A DNA stretch of 64,000 bases, from positions 19,148,501-19,212,500 of the forward strand of contig NC_016132.3 of NCBI RefSeq assembly GCF_000005505.3. Reading direction: 5' to 3'. The notes below the pieces were generated by a model, which saw only the letters and a list, made by a program, of their open reading frames with translations, was not told the DNA's origin and did no database searches. The first letter of the stretch is position 1, and each line of letters opens with the position of its first letter. The translations under genes and the position numbers were made by a program. This document shows, piece by piece, positions 9,386 to 21,335 of the stretch. Origin of the DNA: Brachypodium distachyon. Lineage: Eukaryota > Streptophyta > Magnoliopsida > Poales > Poaceae.

Positions 9386-11255
9386 GATCCGCAAAAAACA
9401 CAGGGTCCTGGGTTTGAAAATGTAATCCCCGAATTATGACGTATTCACTGTGTTGATTGTATGGAGTTTTTGAAACTCAAGCGGAACACGCAGCCAGACG
9501 AAAGCAGAAATTTGGGGTTGTGAACTTCCACAACTAGTAGCGCCCGCACCTTATATTGCAAACGTTCTTTTCTGAAATTTCCGAAAAGAAATGTCAAAAT
9601 ATTCATGGAAATATGTTATGTTGCATCTTGTGCATCTACAGGATTTCATAAAAACTACAACCATTTTGTAACGTGTGCAAATAGAGAATAGAAACGTGAG
9701 AAGTATCATGTGCTATTTACATATCACTTGTTTGTTTTTCATGTCGCAAATGATCGTGCTTTCTGACGAGATTTCGTAGGTGCAGGAGATATACCCTAAA
9801 ATATATAACTATATCCGTAATTCTTTTCAAATTTGAGGTGCACAATTATCTGAATAAATAGGAAACATCTATATCTCGGTTGATATAGAAATAGTTATTT
9901 CTCAGTCGAGGATCAAAGTCATTCAATTAAGTTTTTCTTGTCATTGAACTTGTATGAATTCTTGCACGAATTTCAAGGATTGAATCGGACAATTGTTACC
10001 ATCGACTTAGAAATAGTTATTTCTCTGTCGACTTAAAAGTAGTAAAATCGAAATAAATAAGGTGTTGGTGCAGCTAATTGCAGATTATACCACAACTAGT
10101 TGTGAAAATCCACAATCATAACAGCCAAAATGCATTTTCAGAATTTAAGGTTTTGCTGATAGCATAGATTAATTTTTTTTTCCTACTCTTTTGCCAATGC
10201 ATCAAATGGTATGTCATAAACTCGTGTGGAATGCCACCTCAGCCTCAGACCTCAATGACATCCCCTGTCTCTCTTCTTCCTCACGAAAAAGTAAAGGTGT
10301 TTTGCTGGACAAACCAATTTGGCGATGGCGAGGATGAGGGGGGACAACAAGGTGGTGCCTGAGCCAGTGATAGGGGAGTGAACAAAGAAGAGGCGTGCGT
10401 TGATAAACCTAACGCAATGCGAGTCAAAGCCAGATATAGTGTCGACTTCCGGATTTTCTAGATAACAACACGTGTGCTACAAGTTGTGCTGCTTTACGTA
10501 GAGTTACCCAAATCAGGAGTTTTGTAAGTGCGATTTTTCATAACTAGGTATTTCCATGCCTTAATTGGAAGAGTTCCTTCTTCAGTTTTCAAAGAAAACC
10601 GAGAATATTTGTGGAGGACACATGCTATGTTGTATCTTGTGCATCTACAAAATCACATAAAAGAAATTTCGTATGTCCTGTCCATATGTGACATGTGCAA
10701 AAAAGAAAAGTAGAAATTTGAATAGCATCATGTGCCATTTACATATGTATTGTTTCCTTTTCGGGTCACAAGTGATCATTTATGAGTGATATTTTGCAGG
10801 TGCCCGTATCCCAAAAAATTCAAATTTGAGGTGTGTAACTAGTCGGAGAAAAAAAATTGAAATGCGGATTCAACCAAGTTGTGGAAAGTACGCACCCGTC
10901 TACAATTCCAGAATTTGAGGTTTTGCGAATAGCATAGATTAACTAACTTCCTTTTTTTCCCCAATGTCTGAAATGGTACGTCAAAATCCGGGCTGGAAGA
11001 CAACCGTCCGACCGTCCGATGATACTCGAATCTGCGCCCCCCACACACCCTGACATTTCGGGCCCACGTCCCAACGTTCGAATCGGCGCTTGTATAACCG
11101 TTGCCAAGGCCACAACTCATTCACTGCGGAATAGACAGGGTCCTCTTCCTTTCTTTCCCAACAAACTCAAAAAAAGAAGAAAGAATTCTTCGCCTTCGCC
11201 CCCTCCCTCCCCCAGAAACCCAGCCGACCGCGGAGCGCGCCTGCCTGCCGCCGCC
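9386..11255. other. Beta-alpha CENH3 intergenic region with an internal imperfect duplication
   Basis: Two related segments are present. About 9600-9790 resembles 10610-10800 (shared GTGCATCTACA, AGCATCATGTGC-like and ATTTACATAT blocks). About 10138-10220 resembles 10908-10990 (CAGAATTT-AGGTTTTGC and ATAGCATAGATTAA). No gene is visible. The last 150 bp before 11256 form the GC-rich promoter and 5' UTR of alpha-CENH3. Confidence 0.65.
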
Positions 11256-13731
11256 ATGGCCCGCACGAAGCGCCCGGCCATCAGGAAGTCGAAGCCGCAG
11301 CCCAAGAAGCAACTCCAGTTCGAGCGCACAGGTGAGCGAAACCGTCGGCTTTGCTTTTGTTATTAAAGCGAAATGCCGCCGCTTTGTTTGTGGGTGGCGA
11401 TTCCCCACCCTTGTTTGCTAAGTTCTTCCTCCTCCTCTCCTTTGCAGGCGGCGCGAGCACCTCGGCGTCGGCGACCCCGGTTTGTTTGAGTCCATCTGTC
11501 TGGGTCTTTTGGTTTTGTTTTCTCTCTTTTTTCGCTGACTCGCTCGGCACTTGTTCGATGAATTGCAGGGGAGACGTGGAGGCCGGACCCCGGCGCGAGC
11601 GGCGGGTCAAGGTGCGCTGTTCTTTGCGGTTTGGGGTTTTCTCTCGCACGCGTTTAGGCCGCTTTCTAGGGTTAACCGTCTGCGGTTTGGGAATTATTAT
11701 TTTTTCGCTATCTATACGGTTCCCGTTCTGTATTGCCGAAATTTCGTGGGACGCTACTCAAGGAGTAATTTTTATGCTTCTCCCTGTGTTGTTCTTTGCC
11801 CCTAGAGGCGGATCGGCCGCTTTGCTCTACTTGGTGTGATTTTCTAGTTTATCCTGTAGCAACTTCTCGCAAAAAATGTTTGTTCTGTAAGCTGTAGCAA
11901 CATACTAACCAAGGTGACATGGAACTCTCAGTTTTGGGAGTTGCTCTATTCCGGTTTGTTGTCATTTTGATTTGTGATCGACGCTATTGTGCATTTTGGA
12001 GAAGCAGCGGCACCCGCACAACAGAAGCCGAAGAAGCCACACAGATTCCGGGCAGGCACGGTGGCGCTGCGGGAGATCAGGAAGTACCAGAAATCCCCTG
12101 AGCTGCTCATCCCATTCGCACCCTTCGTCCGTCTGGTGGGTACCTCTCGCTTGCCCTCTCCCTATCGATTATTTGGAGTCTAGAGCCTGTGATACAAGCT
12201 TTTACCCCCTGGTAAATTTGCAGATTAAGGAGATCAGTAATTTCTACTCACCTGAGATCTCGCGCTGGACTCCTCAAGCTCTCGTTGCTTTGCAAGAGGT
12301 CAATATCGAAACCTGTCATGCAATATTATACCTGATGATTTGATTGCGAGACTATGATGTCATAAAGTTAACATCTGAAAACTATGAATTGTGGATAGAT
12401 AAATTTATTGCAATAAGTCATATTTATCAGTGCCAATGCACAGAGAAATAATTGTCTGAGTGTAGCTTTTGTTCCTAGCATTGTGCTTGTTTTTGGTGAC
12501 TGCTGACTGAAAACTGAAATGTGTTGGTAGAAAGAAAGGATAGCAACTGTTTTAGTTTGTTTGGTTAAGACATACCCTGTCTGCAACAGGATAATGTTGA
12601 AGATGCAAAACAGAACTGATGTTTAAATTCCATCTTATAGAAATTGAAAGGTGGGGAGGAACAGGCAGTGGCCAGTATTACCTTGATTTTTTTTACTCAG
12701 GAAGATGACTGCGCAATCCAGAAAATTGAATTTTGTTGCGTGTTAGCTTATTAGTCCCTAAGTCTGCATGATTATTCTTAACCAATAAAACACAAAAGTA
12801 CTTGCTTTAGTTTATTGTTCATTTCTACAAGATTGTTATTGTATATTAAACTTATTTTAGTTGCCTGTTGAGAGAAATCCCTTCATATGTATAACCAGCA
12901 AAAACAACATAGAGTTTACTATATTTGGTGTCACATATGAAATAAGTTAATGTCCTAACTGTACTTTCACTCACTGTCCTGTTTTTTTGTTTGCATTTAC
13001 ACATGATTTTTTTTTCGCTCTCTCCCTCTGCAGGCTGCAGAATACCACTTGGTAAACATATTTGAAAAGGCAAATTACTGTGCCATCCATGCGAAGCGTG
13101 TTACCATGAGTAAGTTGTTACTGAAAGAACAACTTCTTTTCTTTTATATTATCTATCATGCAGAAAGAAACATGCCACAGTTATATAAGCATTTAAATTC
13201 CAGTATTATTTTTAACAGCTTTGCTTTCATTTGATGTGATATATAGTTTTGATGTTATTGAAAGTTGCAAGTCTTTTAAGATTAATCATAATATCTTTTG
13301 CAATCATGGTAACATGCCAAATGTCAACAGCGCGTCTTATTTTCTGTTCTTAATAAACATGTCAAACAAACAGGTACAGATACTAGCTATTGTGGCCTTG
13401 TTACTGGGACAGTATTTTCTAATGCTGCATTAAAACTGAATACTGTAGAAGAAAATTCAAGGATCTTAATTTTGATTTATCTGTTTATTTCTTCTCTTGA
13501 GGGTACAATCAAACCAGAGAATTTTTATTGTAAATATACCCTTTTTTAATCCTAACATCATCGTTTCAAATCATGTTTCAACTTAATGGATGACTTGATA
13601 GTTGATATTTATCTTAAAAGTAACTATTTTATGAAGAAAATCCCACGATGCGTTTCCTGACTTTTAAAATTGCTGCAGTGCAAAAGGACATACAGCTTGC
13701 GAGGCGTATCAGTGGGCACAGGGGGTACTAA
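11256..13731 (+). CDS. CENH3: Alpha-type centromeric histone H3 variant CENH3, 7 exons
   Basis: Exons: 11256-11331, 11448-11479, 11569-11611, 12002-12135, 12224-12298, 13034-13109, 13679-13731, giving 162 aa with all phases consistent. The tail starts [19 protein letters not shown] and runs through Ala/Gly/Ser-rich sequence to [20 protein letters not shown] (alphaN helix). The histone fold follows: IPFAPFVRL (helix 1), a loop 1 longer than canonical H3 ([14 protein letters not shown]), helix 2 ([20 protein letters not shown]), then [20 protein letters not shown]. The extended loop 1 and divergent tail distinguish CENH3 from canonical H3. It defines functional centromeres by replacing H3 in their nucleosomes. 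It lies head-to-tail downstream of the broken beta copy and is the only intact CENH3 here. The alpha/beta naming follows the fused-exon structure of grass beta copies and is inferred. Confidence 0.93.
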
Positions 13732-14660
13732 TTGAAGATGTTTCTCACATCGAGGCACAAAGGCTGTTATGTCACTAATCGAAGATGTTCTTGTGAATCA
13801 TGTATCGTTAGGAAGTATTGTAGGTGTACCTTCATTTAGATATTGTTCAAGTTCATTCCGACTTGACACATGTTAGATCTCATTTGATGTTTCAGCCTTT
13901 GCTCCGCCGTAATTGTTCTAATTCAGAGTTTCTGAGAACAGCCCAAGGGCATGGATAATGAAATGTATGCCTGAAAAGTTGATAGCATGCAAATTGGTAG
14001 CATGCAACTCGGAGAACATATCATAGTGCTCTCATGACTCGAAGTGCTATTGTACCGTCCCATAAATTTTCAAACATAATTCAATCAACACATCTTGAAA
14101 CATGCAAATTCAACGGTGAATAGGAGCATATTCAAATTCAGTTAGCATTGTAGATGTTAAATTTTCTGAGAATTTTTCATGATTTTTTGTTATAGCTGCT
14201 GTGGCGAACTCGAATTTCCTCTCTGCCAAAGGAGTGTACAAAACCGGCTGTCAATTTCTCACTTAAAATATCTTAGCTAAACCACCGGTGGTGCACGTAT
14301 TCGTCAGGTCAAACCCAACGCCGCTCTAGCAGAAACAGCAGCAAAAGAAACTTTCTTTGGCCATGCCAACATACATGACCGTGATGAAAGAGACAGACAC
14401 AACTTATCATGTACAAGGAAGATGCTCTGATAAATTAAACATGCGCCTGGCAGATTTACACACTGACAAAGCCTCGGAACAGATCAGCTGGGGATGCTAA
14501 GGGCTTAGGAAGCTGCTAGCCTGCTACTGATCTACAAACACTGAACCACCCGGGCTGGCACAAGCTAGAACCTCAAAGCTACCAACTGTTTCTACCACAG
14601 ACAAGGAGAATATATAGGCGTTGTAATCCACAAAATTTACTATGAACATCGCCGTCGCCC
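13732..14660. other. Convergent 3' regions of CENH3 and the bZIP gene
   Basis: CENH3 (+) and the bZIP gene (-) end tail to tail. The segment contains the two 3' UTRs and no further gene that I can recognise. Confidence 0.6.
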
Positions 14661-16900
14661 TCAAACAGGGGAAGAGCTTGTTCTCCGGAGCTGATACTTG
14701 GGTTCTGGGGGAGGTGCGGAGAATATTATCATATCCAACTCCTGAAAAATTTGTTAAATGAAAGAAAGAAAACCAGTAGAGTTAGAAACATCAGACATGG
14801 CATGAATATACAGCTACAAGAAGTACGCGGCTATTGCTTGCCCAATCTAACATGAGACAATTACTTCATGCTGACAAAAAAATGTGCATCGCCAGAGAGT
14901 ACGGAGTATCATAATCTCATCGTGTTTGGCTAAAAGCAAAATGGACATTAAGGCCACAGCATTATAAAGATGAACTTGATATGGTTACAAATATCTATTA
15001 TATATGATTAATCTCACAAGCATCAGATCTAAGTGATTCAATCTGTTTAATAGATAAATAAGGACCACTATTAGAAAGATCAAATGCGAAGATAAGAAAC
15101 AGAAGCATAGATGCTGATGTGTACTAATTACTTGTATATATTGATCTCTAATGTTCATATGCTTGTTCGGTGTGGTTCATTCCACATGAGATGTGTTTGT
15201 TTTCATGACTTCAATATAGGCAAAGAGGTAGTTGTCACATTTCCAGTAGTTACTGTTTTACTATTTTCATGGTAACACAATCTATCTAGCCTCATATAGT
15301 TAGTTCAAAGTTAAACATACTTACAGAAACTATAAGTAGATGTGTTTAGCATTTCAAAAAAGGTGTGGCATAATGCATAAGCCTATGCCAAACTTAGCTC
15401 AGTAATAAGCAAGAAAGATAGCTTTGAGACTCCTTTTCCTTTACACAGCCTCCAATAGATGTTTGAAGAATAACAAATAAGAAGATCACCACAGCCCACA
15501 GGTCTACTGCAACATGGTATTGTAGAGATAAAACTTTGTTGATTTAATGAAGTCAAAAGGGTTTTTCACCAATACTGGACAAAAAAGTAACACTGATCAC
15601 AAGGGGTGCAGTGGTGACAATGTAGATAGGTCTGCAAAGCATCCTGAAGTGACTGATGCAAAACAAAAAATAGTTGACTATCTGTATAACAAGTTAACGA
15701 CAGTATTACGAGAACCTACAGTTCACTAGCAATACATAGTGGAATGCTAAGTACCTTCTGCTTCTTTAGCCTCTCGTTTTCCTCTTCTAGACGAGATACC
15801 TTGTTTTCAAGCTCATTAGTGTAAGCCTGCCAAGCAGAATGCACTTGCTTATTCATATAGTAGTGATGTGGAAGGAAAATAAGCCACTCCAGTGGCATAG
15901 CAGCTAATGGTATGCTTGTCTTTTATAGACTAAACACAGCAAGCGAAATGGCAAAACTACCTTCGAACATAAATTTTGATTAAGCTTTGATGACACAACC
16001 AGAACATTATAAGCAAGACAGATAAAAAATCATAAATGCAGGGAAATAGAAGTTGACCTGCTTCCTCGCTCTTGATCGCGCAGCTGATTCCCTGTTTTTT
16101 ATCATTCTCTTCTGCTTTCTTTCTACCACCTTATCAGGTACCCCCCCTGAGGCACTACGCTTGCGCCCAGGTGTCTGAGGATCGGAAAGTGCACCGAGCA
16201 TTGGTGATGTCATCTGGCCATCTGAGTAAATCGATTCCAAAATATCACCTGTACCGACAGCCAATGGCTGAGGGCCCAACTGACTTGCCATGAAAGAACC
16301 CGGCATGCTTGGATGATGGGGCTCCAAAGCTTGCTGCTGGTATTGCTGTAACCACTGTGCTCCAGGGTTCAAACTGGGTGCCCCACTCGCAATCACACTG
16401 CTCCCAACGACATTGACATTGGCGGTCAAGTCATTTGGATCCTTCAAATACCCTTCCGTTACAACCCCAGCTTTTACCAGGAAATCCTCAAGTGTCGTCT
16501 CCCCAAGCGTGGGCTGCCTCTCCCGCCGCTGCTGACCACCTTCCTCGGCACCTGTGTTTGGGGAGTCCTGGATGCACTTCCACACCTCATCAACAGTCTT
16601 CTTGCTCAGCTCCGGAGGCATCATGATGCTCCCCTGGCGCTGCAGGCCCAAGGCTTGCTCAGACTGGCTGGCAACGGGGCCACTTTCAGGATCATATTCG
16701 TCAGGAAACACACTCTTGAGCAGTTCATCGAGGTTCATACTAATCAAGGGCTCTCCCAGCTGACTCTGCACCTGATTGAGGGTCAGACTATACAGGGACC
16801 CTTGCCTCGCCAGGCTCTGCATCTGCCCGCGCCGCGCCTGGCCCCCATATCCGCCGCCGCCGCCGCTGCCTCCAGCATGCGACGACATTGCCTGAATCAT
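14661..16900 (-). CDS. Group A bZIP transcription factor, AREB3/DPBF3 (ABI5-like) type, 3 exons
   Basis: Exons in transcript order: 16900-16058, 15826-15755, 14741-14661, giving 331 aa. The group A conserved blocks are all present: C1 RQGSLYSLTLNQVQ, C2 KKTVDEVWKCIQ, C3 TLGETTLEDFLVKAGVV, then the basic region KRMIKNRESAARSRARKQ. The intron after this Gln is in the usual place, followed by a leucine zipper (AYTNELENKVSRLEEENERL) and C-terminal block C4 (RRTSSSPV). C1-C4 contain R-x-x-S/T sites phosphorylated by SnRK2 kinases in this family, whose members bind ABRE elements and activate ABA/stress genes. The tail RRTSSSPV and the order of blocks resemble AREB3/DPBF3 more than ABF1-4. The start could be 16900 (MIQAMSS) or the ATG 12 nt downstream (16888). 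Confidence 0.92.
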
Positions 16901-17280
16901 GAACCGGCGCCGCCTTGAACTGAACCCCTATGGGGAGGGATTCTAACACCCACACCGGAGAAACCTCAGGGGAACAAGGATGCCAAAGTAGCCTCCTTTC
17001 CACAGGCAAAAGCCCCAGTTTAGAAATCCCCAAACCGCAGATCCACGAGGACACGCACAAAATTGCAACAGCAAAGCGCCAGCGAACCTGCTGTGGTAGA
17101 AAGACAGCACGTTGGCATCAGATAAACACTCTTTGCTGTACAAGGCACTTCACACTCTCACAAGCGTAAACAAGAGGAACACGCAAGGAATGCAATCTCC
17201 TCACGAATTTGATTATTCCCGAAGGTGGGTTATCCGGCAAGCGACCGGATCTCCGCCGCTCGCCGCTCTCCAGCTGGAAC

Positions 17281-17305
17281 CCCCCCCCCCCCCCCCCCCC
17301 CCCCC
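17281..17305. repeat. Poly-C homopolymer upstream of the bZIP gene
   Basis: An uninterrupted run of about 25 C lies in the presumed promoter or 5' UTR of the divergently read bZIP gene, in a GC-rich island that also has GGAGGAGG tracts at 17424-17440. Confidence 0.8.
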
Positions 17306-17857
17306 GCGCCCAACCCGAATCGACCGGGGCCTCCCGCGCGATCCCCGCCCGCCTGGCGCCGCCACGGATCAACGCCCTGCGCGGTCAGACCTGGCCTACT
17401 AGGCTACTACCATTGGGGAAGGGAGGAGGAGGAGGGGGGAGGAACATGGAACAGACAAAGGCAGAGCCATGAGACGGACTGACTGGACTAATTGGAGAAG
17501 AAAGGAACTGCCGGCCGGGTTCTTCTGGTGTGAAGGAAGAGAAAACCGTGGGCAACGCGGGGCAAAATGGGCCCACCGGGGGGAAACGGGGATGGGCCTG
17601 TACTTGCGCTCCGCTATAGTGGATAGACTGCCCAACTCGGGGCGTGTCGAGTTCCAGTTTGAGCTTGCAACAAAAAGCTCAGCGCCCAGGCTTTGTCGTC
17701 CACACGAATGCAGATGCTGCCTGCTGCCTTTGTCCTTGGATTTTCATTTGGGGATCAAATGTCAGGACGACTGTGGTACGAACGACTCAATCTGCGGAGC
17801 GACGGTTTTGGGCTTCCCAAGCTCCAACAATGTTGTTGTTCTAATTTACAGTATTTT

Positions 17858-18180
17858 AGAATGGTAGAAAATTAAGATGGGCTATGGATCCGCAAGAAAC
17901 CGTGGTTTCTCTGTTCGATGGGTTTCGATATTGAAAAGGTCAAACAGATGAAAATGAAGGATTTTTTTTTAAGGAGGAGCTGGAAACGACACGTGAAGCA
18001 CTGAGGAGGCGAGAAGTTCGGTGGCCGTTAGGATTGGAGTAACTTATGGTATTTGCAAGCAGCCGTTTTTTCACATTTGATCGGTTTCAAAACTAATAAA
18101 AGAACAAACGGATGAACTCACGTCACAAGTCACGTCTCTATATTTCTTTTTGTTGCGTACAGACTAAAAGGAAAACCTTG
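17858..18180. repeat. Left copy of a duplicated intergenic segment
   Basis: It runs from AGAATGGTAGAAAATTAA to ACAGACTAAAAGGAAAACC and matches 19500-19935 block by block: the GTGGCCGTTAGGAT motif, GGTATTTGCAAG, and TCACAAGTCACGTC or its counterpart. The right copy has an extra ~130 bp insertion. Confidence 0.8.
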
Positions 18181-18189
18181 TCCCTATAT

Positions 18190-19394
18190 AGGTTTTGATG
18201 AATGATGATAACATGGTTGAAGAACTAATGAATTACACTGAGTGTTTTAGGTTTTAGTTTCTCAGAAGAGTTGGTTTAACCAGCATTGACGATCCCTAAA
18301 AATTGAAGTACAGGTACTGGCTTGAAGTATGAAGGACTCGGTGAAAAACGGTGAAAAACATGAAGCGTAGTTTTCTTCATAGGTATTTCCGTAACTTTTT
18401 CTTCACTTGTGTATAGGAACGTCGTACTATTAAGGGGGTTTGAAGTGTGGAGCTGGTTCAGGTGAAACCTATTCTTCATGTTCAGCTTAGGCGAAAACCT
18501 TTTTTTGTGTGAGTGTTTTTCATCGGAGTGAAGAATGAAGCATTTCAGGCTTCACAGAAACTTTCGCGTGAAGTCTTCACTCTGATTTCAAATGTGTTTA
18601 AAAATCTGTCGATTTCATTCTTGACCACCTAATCTAACCGTTGTGAGACAAAGAGATAAAGTGTAAGCTGGAGTCTCAGGGATCACTTTATCCAACGGGA
18701 CACAATGGCTAGATCAGCCGTGACCAAGGCTATATAAGACGACCCACCCCGAACGGTTTTGGTGGTGATCCCCAGTGAGTTGTTTTGAAGAACACCAGAT
18801 AAAACCCTTAGAGCTGAACTGAGCGTGAAGAATGGGATCCGCTCTCTAGCCGAGCACTTGAAGCTTGTTACTCTTGGTGATTGGCATCACCTAAACGGCT
18901 AGGAGTCAGTGTTGACGGCTAGGAGTTAGTGTTGAAGAGCAATCGAAGCTTGTGATTTGCCATCAAGCAGTCTGTGAATGTTCAGAGACCACCTCAAAAT
19001 CTATCACGAGTAACTGGGCGAGACTTAGGTCTTAGTTCAGAAGAATTGGGTGGACTTGTGTGTCCGCGAGTCTTGTGTGACTTAGCCCCCTCAACGGAGA
19101 CGTAGTATTGTGCCAACAATCTGAACTTCGAAGAACAAATCCATGTGTCTTCAAGTTCTGGTGATTTCGTTCCTCAACCTATTACTCTCTGTTGAAGTAT
19201 AACTGATCCATTTGTGTTCTGTCTTCATTGCTACTGCTATAAACTTGTTCATCTTTTTTCTTTCCGCTGCTACTCTAAAATTGCTAAGTGTAATTCCTGT
19301 TGTTGAAGTACTGTGACTGTCTTCAGTCTTCATATTTTGACGAAAGAATTAAAACCGGTCACATTCACCCCCCCTCTGTGACGTACTCGATCTT
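18190..19394 (+). mobile_element. Solo-LTR-like copia sequence
   Basis: The segment ends with TCACATTCACCCCCCCTCTG followed by GTACTCGATCTTTCA, resembling the LTR 3' ends of large copia (SIRE/Maximus-like) elements of grasses, and starts near GGTTTTGATGAATGATGA. It contains repeated GTGAAG/TTCTTC motifs and no polyprotein ORF. I could not identify a clean TG...CA pair with a 5-bp target duplication, so the limits are approximate. Confidence 0.5.
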
Positions 19395-19499
19395 TCACAA
19401 ACGGAAACACTTGTAAGAACTTCCTGATATGTATGTTGATCTTTTTAAAAACTTATGATATTCAGGTTCATGAAGCTTCTCTTTTGGTTTCCGTGTATT

Positions 19500-19935
19500 G
19501 TAGAATGGTAGAAAATTAATATGGGCAATGAATATGCAAAAAACCGTGGTTTTTCGGTTCGATAGGTTTCCATATTTAAAAGGACAAATAGATGAGCTCA
19601 CCTCCACCTCATCCTCCCACTCCGTATTCACGGGCAATTCGAGAGGGGTTGTGATGGTTTTGGACTGCGGCAGTGGCACTCTAGCCGTATTTAGATAGCA
19701 ACTAAGCAATATGAAGGGAATTTTCTAAAAGAGGAGCGTGGAAACAACATGTGGAGCATTGAGGAGGCGTGAAGTTCAGTGGCCGTTAGGATGGAGTAAT
19801 GTATGGTATTTGCAAGGAGCTGTTTTTTCCGTTCGATAGGTTTCAATACTAATGAAAGAACAAACTAATGAACTCACACGACAAGTCACGTCTTTGTGTT
19901 CCTTTTTGTTACATACAGACGAAAACGCCTTGTTT
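19500..19935. repeat. Right copy of the duplicated intergenic segment
   Basis: It is the partner of 17858-18180 and repeats the same order of blocks, including AGAATGGTAGAAAATTAA at its left end. The offset between copies is about 1.64 kb. Confidence 0.8.
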
Positions 19936-21157
19936 ACGGAACTTTTTGAAATAAATGGTTTTTGGCATCCAATTAAGATGTATTTAGTAACGGAGAGAGT
20001 AATAGTTAAATTGAAAAGTTGACTAGAAGAATGTCCAAAAGGCTATATTTTTGCGTACTAGCGCCTGACAATGTTCAAAGTGTCAACCTTTTGAACCTTT
20101 GACGAATTATGTTTTGATTGGACGTACAACCCATTTCAGGTAGTTGCGGAGTATTTGGGAATTTGGAATAGTCGATTATTTTTTACGGGAATAGACGAAA
20201 CTTTGAATTGTATATGAGTTCTTTTATCTTTGTGAGAGGGTGATCTTTTTCTTTTCGTTTTTGAGAAGTGGCATATGCGTTCGTGTTGTTGAAGAATGAG
20301 CCGACGACTCCAAGCTTCTTTTTTCCAAAAAAAAATTTTGAGCGGAACTTCTTTTTTTCCAAGTCCAAGCATTTTTTTTTTGAGAATCCAAGTCCAGGCA
20401 TGGCCAGCCTGATCCGACAACCTGGCCCGAGCCCAACCTAGAAAACCCCGGCCGTGTTTGTCCATTGTACAAGGCTTGAGGCCTTAATATGCAGCCCGTA
20501 AAATAACATTGTGAGCCCGGGTTGGGCTTTGGATCAGAGACCAAACACAGCCCCGCCCCGACAAGCACAGTATCTGAGTCCATGTGAAGAAATCTCCGCA
20601 TAGCACCTGACCTCTCGTAACCGCGAACTTGCACAACAGAGATATATATCTCCATTTCTTCTTGGGAAGTGATGAGCTGCCGTTATCGATCGGGACCTTC
20701 TTCTTGGTTCTCTCATCGCCTCAGTCGATTGTCGACCAGTCGCCTTTTTCTGCGTGCCGTGTGCGAGCTAGGAGGAGCTAGAGGGCACGCTGCATGCTAG
20801 CTAGTCTACGATGCACGCTCGATCTCTTCCATATTTATTAATGGAGAGAAGAGATAGATGGATCGTCAGGATGGATCGGTCGAGTTCGTTCCAACGGCGG
20901 TGCTGTTGCTGCCGTTATTACTGACAAAGCGCCTGATCGATACCCCGTCCGTACTCTACTAGCTTGCCCATCCGCCCGACGTGTACATGTGAGAGTAAGC
21001 AATTCTCACTCTTTTGCACACACCAAGAGCGAAGAAACCAACCATTGCAAAGTTGCGCAGAATTCCCACGAAAATTTAACCCCCAAAGACGCCCGGCGAT
21101 CGCAACGTGCCATACTCGTGTGACCTGTCACGTACAGTACGGGAGTACTACGTCTTC
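19936..21157. other. Intergenic region upstream of the lipid-transfer protein gene
   Basis: No supported gene. ORFs on the minus strand (20136-20655) have no recognisable domain. The last part is the promoter of the lipid-transfer protein gene. Confidence 0.5.
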
Positions 21158-21165
21158 TATATAAA
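21158..21165 (+). promoter_or_regulatory. TATA box of the lipid-transfer protein gene
   Basis: TATATAAA lies 171 bp upstream of the ATG at 21336 and precedes a C-rich leader, which is the usual spacing for a monocot promoter with a short 5' UTR. Confidence 0.65.
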
Positions 21166-21335
21166 CGTACCCAACATCCTCCTGTCCTGGCTCCGAGCAC
21201 AGTCCAAGCCCGCACCGCCCTCGCTCTCCGTCCACTCTCCCACATTAACTCACCCCTGCAATCTGCCACCGCCCAACAAGCCATCAAAGCGAACCGCCGT
21301 CCATAGCAAGCCCCTCCTCCACAGCCAGGGCATCC

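Noticed and set aside
17112..17867. ORFs of 80-130 aa around the poly-C run
   Set aside because: Low-complexity Pro/Gly/Arg translations of a GC-rich promoter. No conserved motif.
20136..20716. Minus-strand ORFs up to 143 aa
   Set aside because: No recognisable domain, no splice or promoter context, and the frames overlap one another.
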